From assembly GCF_041381155.1 (NCBI RefSeq), contig NC_091138.1:31675604-31739603 (forward strand): a stretch of DNA of 64,000 nt, given 5' to 3'. Below the pieces are notes generated by a model. It was not told the DNA's origin. It searched no databases and saw only the letters and a program-made list of their open reading frames with translations. Positions 1-12,899 of this stretch are shown here, in pieces. Position 1 is the first letter of the stretch; every line of letters begins with the position of its first letter. This DNA comes from Argopecten irradians. Lineage: Eukaryota > Mollusca > Bivalvia > Pectinida > Pectinidae. The position numbers were made by a program, and so were the translations under genes.

Positions 1-529
1 GGTGCAGTGTCTCTCCGGCTGTTTGATCCCCTCATTATTCCGCTGTAATTGGCCTAAAGTGCTTCATTTTAATAAGAGGATATAACATATTGACTGAGCC
101 ACGCCAGGCTGGCTTTGGCAGACCTCCACTCTTCTCCCTCTCTCTCATGTAGCACTAGGCTACGTCTTCTCAAACTTTTGGCTAGGGAAGATGTATGGGA
201 AAGAGCAACAACAATGACAGCAAGCAGAGACAGGCAAACCTCAATTGTTTTGTCAATTGAGAAACCACAGTAAATGAGCCATCTTTGATCTTGATAACAT
301 AAAAAGCTGGCTGTGGCATGGAGGAATGTGAGAGCAATGAGAATCATGAATTGGTGTGTGTTACACCATTCTGACATCAGCGTCCAAACAGACATGTGTT
401 GTGTACCAGCCTGGGACAGATGGTGAAGCCATTCTACGCTGGGGTCTGATATCTACTTAATGAGGCCCACAGACCTGCCATAGTAAATCAAACTCCTCAG
501 TTACAGCTATCTGTCAGTATCAAAACATA

Positions 530-2040
530 TACATCACAATAGGTCTTAATGTATACAACACATCACAATATACACATCACATACAACATCACATATCACA
601 ATATCTCTCAATATCAATATCACAGCATATACACAACACAATACATATCACAATAGGTCTTAATGTATACAACACATCACAATATACACATCACAATAGG
701 TCTTAATGTATAAACAACACATCACATACATTATACACATCACAAATATACATCACAACATATACATACCTCTCAATGTATACAACATATCACAATATAC
801 ATATCACAATATCTCTCAATGTATACAACAATATCACAATGTATACACATCACAATATACACTCTCAATGTATACAACACATCACAATATATCACATCAC
901 AATATACATATCACAATAGGTCTTAATGTATACAACACATCACAATATCACATATACATATCACAATATCTTAATGTATACAACACATCACAATATACAC
1001 ACAATATCCTCAAAATGTATAACCATCACAAACTATACACACAAACTAATGTATAACAACAACTATCAACACACACATCACATATGCACAAATATACACA
1101 TACACATATCACATAGGTCTTAATGTATACAACACACATCACAACTCATCACTATACTTAATGTATACAAAACATCACAATATACACATTCAACAACATA
1201 CATATCACAAAGGTCTTAATGTATACAACACATCACAATATCACATCACAACATACTATCACAATATCTTAATGTATACAACACATCACAATATACACAT
1301 CACAATACACTCTTAATGTATAAACACATCACAATATACACATCACAAATACATATCACAATATCTCTCAATGTATACAACAATCACAATATACACATAT
1401 TACAACATACACATATCAACAATAGGTCTTAATGTATACAAACACATCACAAATACACATCACATACTATCATAATACACATCACAACATACACATCACA
1501 ATATCTCTATGTATACACATATCACAACATATACATCACAATATCTCTCAATGTATACAACACATCACAATAACACATCACAACATACAATCACAATACC
1601 TCTTAATGTATACAACACATCACAATATACACATCACAACATACATATCACAAAAGATCTTAATGTATATAAACATCACAATATACACATCACAATACCT
1701 CTTAATGTATACAACACATCAAAACATATACATCACAATAGGTCTTAATGTATACACACACATCACAATATACACATCACAACATACATATCACAATATC
1801 TCTCAATGTATACAACACATCACAACATACACATCATAATATCTCTCAATGTTTACAACATATAGCAACGTATACAGCTTATCACAATATATACATCACA
1901 ATACCTCTCTATTTATACAACACATCACAACATATACATCACATTAGCTCTCAATGTATACAACACATCACAACATATACATCACATTAGCTCTCAATGT
2001 ATACAACACATCACAAAACACATACCATTTAACAAATACC
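530..2040. repeat. Satellite-like array, about 44-bp degenerate unit, G-poor strand
   Basis: Built from modules such as TGTATACAACACATCACAAT, ATACACATCACAATAT and CTCTCAATG or AGGTCTTAATG in loose tandem order. The plus strand is almost free of G outside TGTATAC, ATGTA and AGGTCTT. Degenerate pieces trail to about 2530. Open frames in it (706-1056, 1432-1839) are low-complexity by-products, not genes. Confidence 0.9.
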
Positions 2041-2985
2041 TCAAATCATACAACACATATCAAAATATGTAATAATTCATAACATATAAACACACCACAA
2101 TAAACAGCACTACACACCATATAACACAACACAATCACAACATAAAACACAAGATTCCTACACATAATGCAACAATAACATCATTACATTATATCACACA
2201 CATCGCAGAATTCATACAACACATACTTTACGTAGTAAAACATGATAAGAACAAACCTCTTGGGACTTTCAACCAGTGGAATTACTCATCTTTTCTTACT
2301 TTATGAGCATATTTTGGTTTACAAATATTACAAACATCTTGAGGAGCCTTGGCAAGGAATGAAAAGTACTGACCATGGATTTGTTGTGTTCATTACAAAC
2401 ATATTTTACTGTAACTACAACATTTCATTAATACAACATTAACCTACAATACAACATACACAACATACATTCCTCACAACACAGCACACATATCACAACA
2501 TTCATACCACACATACATATCTAGTTACCATAGTCTAGGATTTAAGACTAAATATTTATAAATTATGACTATTTGTATGGGTTGTAAGTCCTGGTTCCCA
2601 TTACAACTCTGTTACATAACTCTGCCTGGCCAATTCAAAGTTCATCTCCTTACTTAACGATGTGATAAATCTTGACTTTCACTTGTTATATTGCAGCCAG
2701 ATTAGGACTGCATATTCACATAAATATCTGGTTTCTTACTGTTATATAACATGGGGTTATAAATTTGTCTGCTGGAAGTAGGCGTCCCTTTCTCCTTATC
2801 GGATCCCTTGCCAGAATCTATTTACAAACAACCACCCGTTTTGTCAGCTAGCTGTTCAAGAGCAGATCAGATGAATAACTAAAAATTCCATTTCATTTTG
2901 TGTATAATTTAGAAATGTTTGCTGTATTCAAATATTGATTACAACTTGTTTTATATAATTGGATGCCAAGGTATCGATAGTGGAT
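2040..2985. other. Degenerate satellite tail and unique AT-rich DNA
   Basis: ACA/CAT-rich degenerate remains of the array continue to about 2530, interrupted by an unrelated stretch at 2240-2400. 2530-2985 looks like ordinary AT-rich DNA with no recognised gene. Confidence 0.5.
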
Positions 2986-3135
2986 ATGTACTGAAAATGG
3001 ATACCCCAATATTGCTGTTGAACAACATTGATACGGAATACCACAATATTGTTTATTACCAAAATAATGCTATCAGAAGTATTACTAATGCTTCATCATG
3101 ATTAAATGTATTGCTATTGATAGCACATGCTATCA

Positions 3136-5371
3136 GATACTACAATATTGCTACTAGATACTACAATATTGCTACTAGATACTACAACATTGCTACTAGA
3201 TACTACAACATTGCTACTAGATACTACAATATTGCTACTAGATACTACAACATTGCTACTAGATACTACAACATTGCTACTAGATACTACAATATTGCTA
3301 CTAGATACTACAATATTGCTACTAGATACTACAATATTGCTACTAGATACTACAATATTGCTAATAGATACACAATATTGCTACTAGATACTACAATATT
3401 GCTACTAGATACTACAATATTGCTACTAGATACTACAATATTGCTACTAGATACTACAATATTGCTACTAGATACTACAACATTGCTACTAGATACTACA
3501 ATATTGCTACTAGATACTACAATATTGCTACTAGATACCACAACATTGCTACTAGATACTACAATATTGCTACTAGATACTACAATATTGCTACTAGATA
3601 CTACAATATTGCTACTAGATACTACAATATTGCTACTAGATACTACAATATTGCTACTAGATACTACAATATTGCTACTAGATACTACAAATATTGCTAC
3701 TAGATACTACAATATTGCTACTAGATACTACAATATTGCTACTAGATACTACAATATTGCTACTGGATACCACAATATTGCTACTAGATACTACAATATT
3801 GCTACTAGATACTACAATATTGCTACTAGATACTACAATATTGCTACTAGATACACAACATTGCTACTAGATACCACAATATTGCTACTAGATACTACAA
3901 TATTGCTACTAGATACTACAATATTGCTACTAGATACCACAATATTGCTACTAGATACTACAATATTGCTACTAGATACTACAATATTGCTACTAGATAC
4001 TACAATATTGCTACTAGATACCACAATATTGCTACTAGATACTACAATATTGCTACTAGATACTACAATATTGCTACTAGATACTACAACATTGCTACTA
4101 GATACTACAACATTGCTACTAGATACTACAATATTGCTACTAGATACTACAATATTGCTACTAGATACTACAATATTGCTACTAGATACCACAACATTGC
4201 TACTACAATATTGCTACTAGATACTACAGTATTGCTCCTAGATACTACAATATTGATAATGGATATCACAACATTGCTACTAGATACTACAATATTGCTA
4301 CTAGATACTACAACATTGCTACTAGATACCACAATATTGCTACTAGATACTACAATATTGCTACTAGATACTACAATATTGCTCCTAGATACTACAATAT
4401 TGATAATGGATATCACAACATTGCTACTAGATACTACAATATTGCTACTAGATACTACAACATTGCTACTAGATACCACAATATTGCTACTAGATACTAC
4501 AATATTGCTACTAGATACTACAATATTGCTCCTAGATACTACAATATTGATAATGGATATCACAACATTGCTACTAGATACTACAATATTGCTACTAGAT
4601 ACTACAACATTGCTACTAGATACCACAATATTGCTACTAGATACTACAATATTGCTACTAGATACTACAATATTGCTCCTAGATACTACAATATTGCTAC
4701 TAGATATCACAACATTGCTACTAGATACTACAATATTGCTACTAGATAGTACAACATTGCTACTAGATACCACAATATTGCTACTAGATACTACAATATT
4801 GCTACTAGATACTACAATATTGCTCCTCGATACCACAATATTGCTAATGGATACCACAACATTGCTACTAATACCACAATATTGCTAATGGATACCACAA
4901 AATTGTTACCAGATACCACAGTATTGCTAATGGATACCACAACATTGCTACTAATACCACAGTATTGCTAATGGATACCACAATATTGCTACCATATACC
5001 ACAATATTACTACTGGATACCACAATATTGTTACCAGATACCACAAAATTGTTACCAGATACCACAAAATTGTTACCAGATACCACAAAATTGTTACCAG
5101 ATACCACAGTATTGCTAATGGATACCACAACATTGCTTCTAATACCACAGTATTTCTAATGGATACCACAACATTGCTTCTAATACCACAGTATTTCTAA
5201 TGGATACCACAATATTGCTACCATATACCACAATATTACTACTGAATACCACAATATTGCTGCTATATACCACAAAATTGTTACCAGATACCACAAAATT
5301 GCTACCATATACCACAGTATTGTTTCATATACCACAATATTACTACTAGATACCACAATATTGCTACTGGA
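3136..5371. repeat. 21-bp minisatellite, roughly 106 copies
   Basis: The consensus unit is GATACTACAATATTGCTACT plus A (21 bp), with C/T variants at a few positions. Because 21 is a multiple of three and the unit lacks stops in several frames, long artefact frames run on both strands (plus: DTTILLL and RYYNIAT repeats; minus: VVSSSNI repeats). From 4820 the unit shifts to a variant with GGATACCACA and TTGTTACCAG. Degenerate units begin near 2985. Confidence 0.95.
4255..4820. repeat. 147-bp higher-order repeat (7 x 21 bp) inside the minisatellite
   Basis: The marker unit GATAATGGATATCACAACA recurs at 4255, 4402 and 4549, exactly 147 bp apart. A fourth position at 4696 keeps the GATATCACAACA part but reads GCTACTA before it. 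The intervening C/T variants and the TTGCTCCTAGA unit repeat in the same order, so whole seven-unit blocks were amplified. Confidence 0.9.
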
Positions 5372-6080
5372 TAATAGACCATGTCGATGTGATTTGATGT
5401 CCCATTGCTGCTATCTCTAGGACTGGGTTATATGTAGAATCTCTCTCCTTGTGGCGGTGATGTAATACATGAAGTGAACTTAACCTCCAGGGCCAACCTA
5501 CTGCAGCAGGCTTATGATTGACAGTTATGAAAGTGATCCAGCCCTACAAATTAGCTGGTAGTTAGCCAATTACTGCATCACTGCTGTACAGTTTGGAAAT
5601 ACACATCAATTTTACCCAGTCTCTCCCTCCTCCCACCTTTATGAATGAAATATTTGCTAAGCCTAGCCAGTGCAGGGGAAAGTTTAGCAACAATTGAGCA
5701 TTTGTGTCTGGTTAATTGACTCATTATCTGATAACTCTGTGTTTTACTCTACCACTGAATGCTGTCAACACACGCTCCTGTAACACTTATCTCCTGTAAC
5801 ACTTATCTGATGCTAAACGGAGTGGTGAGCTCCCTTACTACCCTATCTCATCACTGTGTCAGATAAGCCTGTCTGTGGGTAATAAACCTGTGCATAACTA
5901 AACTTTGTTGCACAAATGCCTGGGTACGAAAAATCCTAAATGTGACAATATCACAATGGTTTTGTGATGTTTCATACATTGTATGATCATCTGTTGGTAT
6001 AAGCAAATTTCACCATCAGTAAAAATGGTGTCCTCACAAGCAAAACATGTGAGAAAAATGTAATAAATATCACAGGTACT
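5372..6080. other. Non-repetitive intergenic DNA
   Basis: No coding exon, RNA gene or repeat recognised, apart from a 17-bp local duplication of CTCCTGTAACACTTATC at 5775-5810. Confidence 0.4.
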
Positions 6081-6163
6081 GTGATCAGGGAGAAAAATAC
6101 CAGACCTCTTTTATACACAGGTTGTGAAGAAGGGATATTCCTTCCTCCGAGTCATTATATTAC

Positions 6164-6331
6164 AATCCAACCTGTCTATAAAGACCAGCCAAGGGACAAG
6201 GGAAAAATTGGTCTTTATAGCCAAGTGGTATTTACACACAGGTCATATTATGCTATAAATAGCCATTTAGGACCCTATTAAGCAGGTTTTCTTTATACAG
6301 AGGTGGTCATCTAGGCAGGTTTCACTGTAGT
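6164..6331. mobile_element. TIR element, CTGTCTATAAAGACC family
   Basis: Left arm CAACCTGTCTATAAAGACCA and right arm TAGGCAGGTTTCACTGTAG face each other, with further inverted GGTCTTTATAG inside. The same family occurs at 16655-16920, 27593-27775 and 57614-57780, where the outer end reads CAGTAAAACCT. Confidence 0.55.
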
Positions 6332-6484
6332 ACTAATTAATTGACACATTGGGAGGAATATCCATAGTTTTCTCATACCTGAGTCTTAAGACACATATGT
6401 ACCATCAAACTAGGATCACTGCGGTCTAGCAGTTTAAAACTGAAACCTCTTCTGGGCTTTAAGAACTCGGGGGATGAAGTGTCT

Positions 6485-6670
6485 TGCATTCTACCACTAG
6501 CTTCCATCTGTGGGTCACAATGGCTCAGTGGTAAAAATGTTTCACAGTTTGGAATTCTACCACTAGCCCCCACCTGTGGGTTGCAATGGCTCAGTGGTAA
6601 AGTGTTTGACATTCTACCTCTAGCCCTCCAATCTGTGGGTCACATTGGCTCAGTGCTAAAGTGTCAATCT
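6485..6670. repeat. Imperfect tandem repeat (~57-66 bp), three units with a tRNA-like A-box
   Basis: Three units contain CTACCACTAG, CTGTGGGTCACAATGG and GGCTCAGTGGTAAAG. The last resembles a tRNA A-box (TGGCTCAGTGGTNNAGTG), so the unit may derive from a tRNA-related SINE head. No B-box was seen. Confidence 0.6.
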
Positions 6671-7077
6671 ACTGCTAACCTTCCAACCACGCAAGATTAA
6701 GGCATATATCGGCCATTCCCAGGAATATTGACCATTTCTAACAATGATTGTTCAACATGTACTGTGCATGTTTGTGTCACATGATTGTCATTTTTTTTTA
6801 TCTTTTTTAATATATATTTTTTATCAAATTGAGTGAGTCATAACCAGGCCAGACTACAACCTAGATTTAAATCTATATATTGGTTGGTTTTTTCCTCTCA
6901 AAACTTTCATATGTCTCCTCCAACTGAAACCTTAGAACTACTCTCACTGTTAATGTGAATCACAAACTATCAATGTAAACCATACCTACTGAGATAATTA
7001 TTGTGTTGAGTAAATCATTTGGTCGACTTTATTTCCCTTTAATTTGATATCCACAAATTCAATTTAATTTGATGTGT

Positions 7078-7203
7078 AGCGGGATTGGACTGAGTCGATC
7101 ATCGGTGACCAGGTAGCTCAGTCGGTAGAGCACTCAGCTAGTGTTCTGAGGGTCCCGGGTTCAAATTCTGGTCTGGCCGCTACATTTTCTCCTCTCCTGT
7201 TAC
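7078..7203 (+). mobile_element. tRNA-related SINE, best-preserved copy
   Basis: Starts GTAGCGGGATTGGACT. A tRNA-like part follows at 7107-7178: A-box TAGCTCAGTCGGTAGAG and B-box GGGTTCAAATTC, with pairable D, anticodon, T and acceptor stems. The anticodon loop is 8 nt instead of 7, so it is not a functional tRNA gene. The tail ends CTACATTTTCTCCTCTCCTG. Other copies lie at 13592, 15155 and 26040. Confidence 0.8.
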
Positions 7204-7204
7204 A

Positions 7205-7850
7205 GATGAAATACTCGAGATATACACAGGTAGCAATATATGCCCTCCCCTTTTATCTTCCATGTATGAAAGATGAACATGTGGAGGACGACAACTGAAA
7301 ATTTTGAAATCATTCCATAGTTGGATAAAAAAAATCTTTTTACTTAAATTATGTAACTTCAAGAATTATCTATTAGATTGACTGAATTATTTGTTTACAT
7401 ATAAAAACTTGGATTTTGAGCAGTATTCAAGTATATTCTGCAGAAGTTTATGGAACAATTTCTGTGAATATGTAATGTTTCAGCAATCAAGCAGCAAAAG
7501 AGTAAACAATTACTTCATCAACTGTATAAAGTGTACCTTATAGGTGTTTTGAAAACTTTATATCTCAGTCTACACAACTGGAGAAGCCACTGTTACCATG
7601 AGATCTAAACACTTACTGCCAGACAAGATGAAAACTCCACTAATTCTAAACAATGCATATACTCATGTGGAAACAGGATTTCAAAGGAAGAAAAGGTCTA
7701 AAAATAATCTAGAAACATTCCCCAATTTGATCCCATTACATCGACTCAATATACAACAATAACTTAGTACTTAAAACAAAAAAATGTAGGAAGTATATTT
7801 TGCAAGCTTTAGCAACGGTGAGAAACCCGACAGAATCTATTAACGACCAA
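7205..7850. other. AT-rich intergenic DNA
   Basis: No gene, repeat or RNA recognised. Confidence 0.35.
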
Positions 7851-7854
7851 CACA

Positions 7855-8870
7855 ATTTTTAGCAACCAAATGGCAGGGTGTTCCCTCTGGCAACCAAATA
7901 GTAAGATGTTCAATCCAGTAACCAAATGGTGGAGTGTTCCCTCTGGTAACCAAATGGTTAGATGTTCCATCCAGTAACCAAATATTGAGGTGTTCCCTCT
8001 GGCAACCGAATAGTAAGATGTTTAATCCAGTAACCAAATGGTGGAGTGTTCCCTCTGGTAACCAAGTAGTTAGATGTTCTATCCTGTAACCAAATATTGA
8101 AGTGTTCCCTCTGGTAACCAAATAGTTAGATGTTCTCTCTGGCAATCAAATATTGAGGTGTTCCCTCTGGCAACCAAATAGTGAGATGTTCCATCCAGTA
8201 ACCAAATATTGAGGTGTTCCCCTTGGTAATCAAATAGTTAGATGTTCTATTAAGTAACCAAATGGCAGGGTGTTCCCTCTGGCAGCCAAATTGTTAGATG
8301 CTCCATCCAGTAACCAAATATTGAGGTGTTCCTTCTGGTAATCAAATAGTGAAATGTTCTGGTAACCAAAGAATGAGATGTTCCATCCAGTAACCAAATA
8401 TTGAGGTGTTCCTTTGGTTATCAAAAAGTGAGATGTTCCATCTAGTAACCAAATATTGGGGTATTTCCTTTGGTTATCAAATAGTGAGATGTTCCATCAA
8501 GTAACCAAATATTGAGGTGTTCCCTCTGGTAACCAAATAGTGAGATGTTCCATCCAGTAACCTAATATTGATGTTTTACTCCAACAACTAAATGGTAAGT
8601 CATTCCCTAAGTGTGGTGTTTTGTCGAGTAACTAAATAGCAAGGTGTTCCTTCTTGTAACTAAATAGCAAGGTGTTCCCTCTTGTAACTAAATGGCAAGG
8701 TGTTCCCTCTTGTAACTAAATAGCAAGGTGTTCCCTCTTGTAACTAAATAGCAAGGTGTTCCCTCTTGTAACAAAATAGCAATGTGTTCCCTCTTGTAAC
8801 TAAATAGCAAGGTGTTCCCTTCAGTAACCAAGTAGCAAGGTGTTCCAACATGTAATCAGAGGGGAAAGCA
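7855..8870. repeat. 28-bp minisatellite with alternating dimer
   Basis: Two 28-bp types alternate in the first two thirds: TAACCAAATATTGAGGTG plus TTCCCTCTGG, and CAACCAAATAGTGAGATG plus TTCCATCCAG, making a 56-bp dimer. From about 8625 a single type TAACTAAATAGCAAGGTG plus TTCCCTCTTG takes over. Degenerate units run to about 9015. Open frames on the minus strand are by-products. Confidence 0.92.
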
Positions 8871-9015
8871 TTCTTTTAAGTAATCAGATAGTGTTCCATC
8901 AAATAACTAGATAGGGAGGTGTTATATCCTGAGCATGAGTGAAAGGTGTCCCATCATGTAACAAGATGACGGTAAATTATCCCCTTTTGTTACAAAATAG
9001 AGAGGTGTTCCATTG

Positions 9016-9489
9016 TGTTTTGGTGGAGAAGCTGAGAGCCATGTCCTCATGCTTTTAGTTCTCCTAACATTGCCACAATTGTGTTGGCTATGAAAGACTA
9101 ACCAACAAAACTGAGATGATTGAATACATCATCAGAACAAGAAAAACAATATCTGGGTTGCTGACCCCGATCATTACACACCCATAAACATGTACCCCAG
9201 CCTACCATTGAAACTGGACTCATGACCTTTATAAATTCCTCTAGTTATTGGCCTCAGCTGACCAACCATGTGGTGTCCTGGCATATCTCCAGACTAGTGG
9301 TCCATCTTGGGGGCCCCTATCTACAGAACATCAATCTATTTGATGGTCAGTGGTCAGTTTCTCCTCCTGGTTTACAGAACATGAATTTGTTTGATGGCCT
9401 TTGGTCAGCGGTCCACTTAAGAGCCTCATTAGCTGATGATAACCCCCTCCGCAGGACTGGTCAGTAGTGACAAATGGAGACCAGTTTAT
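9016..9489. other. Intergenic DNA
   Basis: Nothing recognised except a small internal similarity (CTACAGAACATCAATCTATT and TTACAGAACATGAATTTGTT near 9330 and 9370). Confidence 0.35.
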
Positions 9490-9693
9490 GGGCAGCTTTT
9501 TTGTATAATGTAAACAGAACTTAATATGCCAGTGCAGTCCTTAAATGCATGTTAAATATCCACCAGATTGGGTACTGTTACACCACAAGGTAGATTTTGA
9601 TTTGCTTGGTTTTTGGGCAGCTTTTTTGTATAATGTAAACAGAACTTAATATGCCAGTGCAGTCCTTAAATGCATGTTAAATATCCACCAGAT
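9490..9693. repeat. Identical 79-bp direct repeats, 125 bp apart
   Basis: 9490-9568 and 9615-9693 are identical (start GGGCAGCTTTTTTGTATAAT, end AATATCCACCAGAT) with a 46-bp spacer. Complete identity points to a recent local duplication or an assembly artefact. Confidence 0.9.
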
Positions 9694-9777
9694 ACGAGGC
9701 AGACAAGCATCTAATGTAACAGTCTGTAGTGTAATAGGCATACATTATATTTGGTTATGGCAAGGAGAGGATATATC

Positions 9778-9999
9778 TACTGTAAAAACTTTCTTTCACA
9801 TGCGATTTGTTAGTGCGAATTTTGAATTTCACAATCAAGGTAAATTCACGAAAGTTTATCTCCACTAATTAATAGATAATTATTTCACAATTAAATTCAA
9901 AGTTATTTTTATCTTAAACTCAAACTTAATCTCCACAAAAAAAAATTGAAACAGAAATCGGGAAATGCAATAGCCGTGAACAAAAGTTTGTTTACAGTA
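9778..9999. mobile_element. TIR element with TACTGTAAA ends
   Basis: Left end TACTGTAAAAACTTTCTTTC and right end AAAAGTTTGTTTACAGTA, about 222 bp, with terminal TA consistent with a TA target site. The inside holds inverted TTCACGAAAGTTTATCTCCAC-like pieces and no coding capacity. An element with the same ends is at 58224-58438. Confidence 0.6.
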
Positions 10000-11936
10000 T
10001 CCTCTAAAACTACAAACTTAATATGGTATGCATATCAGTGATTTTTCAGGGTATTGTGGGGAAAATGTTTCTGTAACAAATCAGGAATTTTTAATTGCAA
10101 AAAGAGCAGTTTTCGGTACATTAAAGTCAATGAACATGGTATTATAGGTGATTAAATATTGTAAAACAGTAAAGTGTGTCAATTTATCAAAAGGTGACGA
10201 CCACAACAGTTTCAGAGTGGTTTGTTTTTAGATTAAACAAGAGGAGAGATTTCCGGGATTTATTTGGTTTTCAGCAATTTGATTTGGGAATTTTTCATTG
10301 TAATTGGGAAAAAATAGGGGGGTTTGGCATTGGGGAATGGGGTCGTTTACTGACCCCAGTTATATAAGGAGAAAAATTAGTGCATCTATACCTCTTAATT
10401 CCTTCTTATATTTATTGTAATGAGTTCTAACTACATACCATTGAAATAAAGCTACCTATAAAGACACATCAGTTCTAACTAATCTATAAAGCTACCTACA
10501 GCTACTTCTAGGTACTTCTAATGCTTAGCTGAAGGACATTGTTCGGTACATAAAAGTCATCCCAATGCATATCATTAAGTCATCCCATAAATGCATCTAG
10601 GTCATTTCAATGCTTAGCCTTAGACCTCCGCTAAGTGCATCTAGGTTATTTCAATGCTTCGCCTTAGACATCTAGTTCATCTAAGTCATTCTGAAGTTCC
10701 AAAGCTTAATTAGTCATCCCAATGTTTAGATGAACCTATTGGTCATCCAGATGCTTAGCCAATACACAACTTAAGGTTCTAAAGACTTGGACAGTTATGT
10801 TGGCACTGTCAATCCAAATATTTACTAACAATAGTAGTAAGATAGACATTATTAGTTGGCAATTCACAGAAAATTACTGGAACATGGCATTAAAGCCTTC
10901 ATATTGAATCAAAATACATTTGCTTTAATAGAACATCTGTACTTTGTTGTATGAATTGCATTACGTAGACCAGCAGCAAGCCATGCAATAGTACAATAGT
11001 GAAGAGATTTTGATTGAAAATAGATATTTTGTTAAAATGCCATTTAAAACATCATTCACTAATGTTACAATGCCTGTAACAGGTACGTGTTTAAGAATAC
11101 AAACATCATGTTCTTTGTGTTTATAATGACTAAATACAATTTGACATAGAATTGCCTATCTATTGTAAGAGAGGATACAAAAAAAAAAAATCCCAACATT
11201 AGGATTGCATTTACATGTATAGAGCTGACCAAAAGGTATTCCATACACACACCCTGTATAGTGGTTCCATAATGCAATCCCCATTTGTATCTACACAGAA
11301 AAACCATTGAATCTTATAGCAGCAAAGTTCTTGGTACATATATTTGAATTTAAAATTCACATTACAAAACTGCTGATTTGAGGAAAAGATTCCAGGCTGC
11401 CGAAAAGCCTTCCCTGTAATATAAACCTGTGCTGTTCACATCTATATATTAGTATATTATCCTGACATTTAATACCAGTAATGAATTTCTTATCAAAGGG
11501 TTTCAAATAGATTAAGATGCAGTAACTTTTTTTGAACAAACATTTTTATAGAAGAACATATTTTTCCTACATATTCTTGGTAAAAAAAATCCACTAATGC
11601 TTGCAACAGGTGATTCCAATCTCTGGGGCTGTAGTGGAGGCACCATACGTCCACTTTATCATAATTAGCCAATGCCTGCGCATTTGTTAAGGCATATCAG
11701 ACACTCAGTATATGGAGATGAATGAGAGAACTCGGATGTGAGGATAGACAGAAGAAATACAGAGACAGGATGAAAGACGAAACAAGGAAATGGAGTAGGA
11801 TGCACTGAAACTGTGCTGATAAGACCCGCTCCACAGAACAACTAATGACAGAGAAATAAAATATATTGTAATACATACACAAACACGGTATAGATTACAC
11901 TTGATTAATCGGGATGGCAGTTGATGATAGTAGAGG
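10000..11936. other. AT-rich intergenic DNA with short degenerate repeats
   Basis: 10430-10760 carries a degenerate repeat of about 30-60 bp (TCATCTAGGTCATT, TTCAATGCTTAGCCTTAGAC). Elsewhere nothing is recognised. Confidence 0.4.
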
Positions 11937-11986
11937 TGCTTCAGTTTTTTAAGTGCCCTGGACGCTTATTTGGTCAAACACGGTAG
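11937..11986. mobile_element. Single end of the GACCCAATAAG TIR family
   Basis: AAGTGCCCTGGACGCTTATT followed by TGGTCAAACACGGTA matches the right end of the elements at 14695-14888 and 53207-53378. Confidence 0.5.
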
Positions 11987-12099
11987 ATGTGTTTTTCTTT
12001 TGTTATTTACAATAATTCATCAAAATCTTTCACAAAAACACTTTCTCACTCCGCCATCACATTGACCTCGCAATACGTCAAATTAATGATGTCAACAAG

Positions 12100-12860
12100 A
12101 CAGATTGATGTCACGTCATTGTCTTTGTCATTGTTTTCTGAGTGTATGTGAGCTACCCTACCTCAGGTAAAAGAGTTATCTTTTCTCAAGTAACCGCAGG
12201 ATATTTATAGTATCTTACATAGGCTTGTCAGGTGGACAGAGATATCTAAACCCAAGTGAAAGATTTTAGCTGGTCAACCGTAGGCTTGCCGAGGGTTGAT
12301 GGTCAAAATCTTTCACGAGGGTTGAGATATCCCTGTCCACCAGACAGGCTCATGTAAGATTCTTTTTCTCCAATACTTTAACGAGAAATGGTGAAAATAT
12401 GAACGTCCATGTGAAATGGTCGTTGCATGTGTTGATGACGTCACTGTCTAGCGTGTGTGAGCTGACTTTTCCCTACCCCTGTAAAAGACAGAGTTATCTT
12501 TTCCCTAGCAACCGCGGGATAACCCTGTCAAGTATAGGAAAAAATGATATCTCGACCAGAAGGAAAGATTTTGGCTGGTCAACCAGAGGCTTGCCAAGGA
12601 TTGGCAGCCAAATGAGAGTTCATTAGGGTTGAGATATCCCTAGCCACTTGACCGACCCATATTTGATTCTTTTTCTCCCAAACTGCAAGGAAAAATCCAG
12701 AAAAAAATAATGATGTCCCCGACAGTAGTCTCTGCATGTTTCGATGACATCATTGTCAGGTGCGTGTGAGCTGTCTTTTCCCTAACCCAATAAAAGACTA
12801 GTTGACTTCTCCCAAGTAAATGCAGCATATAACCTTTGTCATGTATGGGAGAAATGTAGA
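12100..12860. repeat. Three successive palindromic modules
   Basis: Each module starts near GTGTGTGAGCT / CTTTTCCCTA and contains a pair of inverted arms. In the first module CTTGTCAGGTGGACAGAGAT faces GATATCCCTGTCCACCAGAC, and GAAAGATTTTAGCTGGTCAA faces GATGGTCAAAATCTTTCAC. Modules begin near 12100, 12395 and 12700; the third is truncated. They can form large hairpins. The GATATC plus GGGTTGA theme recalls the palindrome at 26170. Confidence 0.7.
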
Positions 12861-12899
12861 GCAAACTTGCATCAGGGGAGACCAGTGACACAAAACATC

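Noticed and set aside
706..1990. Tyr/His/Asn/Thr-rich ORFs
   Set aside because: Low-complexity products of the ACA/CAT satellite; frames shift between units.
3111..4888. Long ORFs (up to 369 codons) encoding heptad repeats on both strands
   Set aside because: They follow from a 21-bp tandem unit without stops; no start context, splice site or non-repetitive segment supports a gene.
7107..7178. A functional tRNA gene
   Set aside because: Folds partly as a tRNA, but the anticodon loop has 8 nt and it sits inside a repeated SINE with other decayed copies.
7855..8870. CRISPR array (regular 28-bp repeats)
   Set aside because: Units are head-to-tail without unique spacers, in animal DNA; it is a minisatellite.
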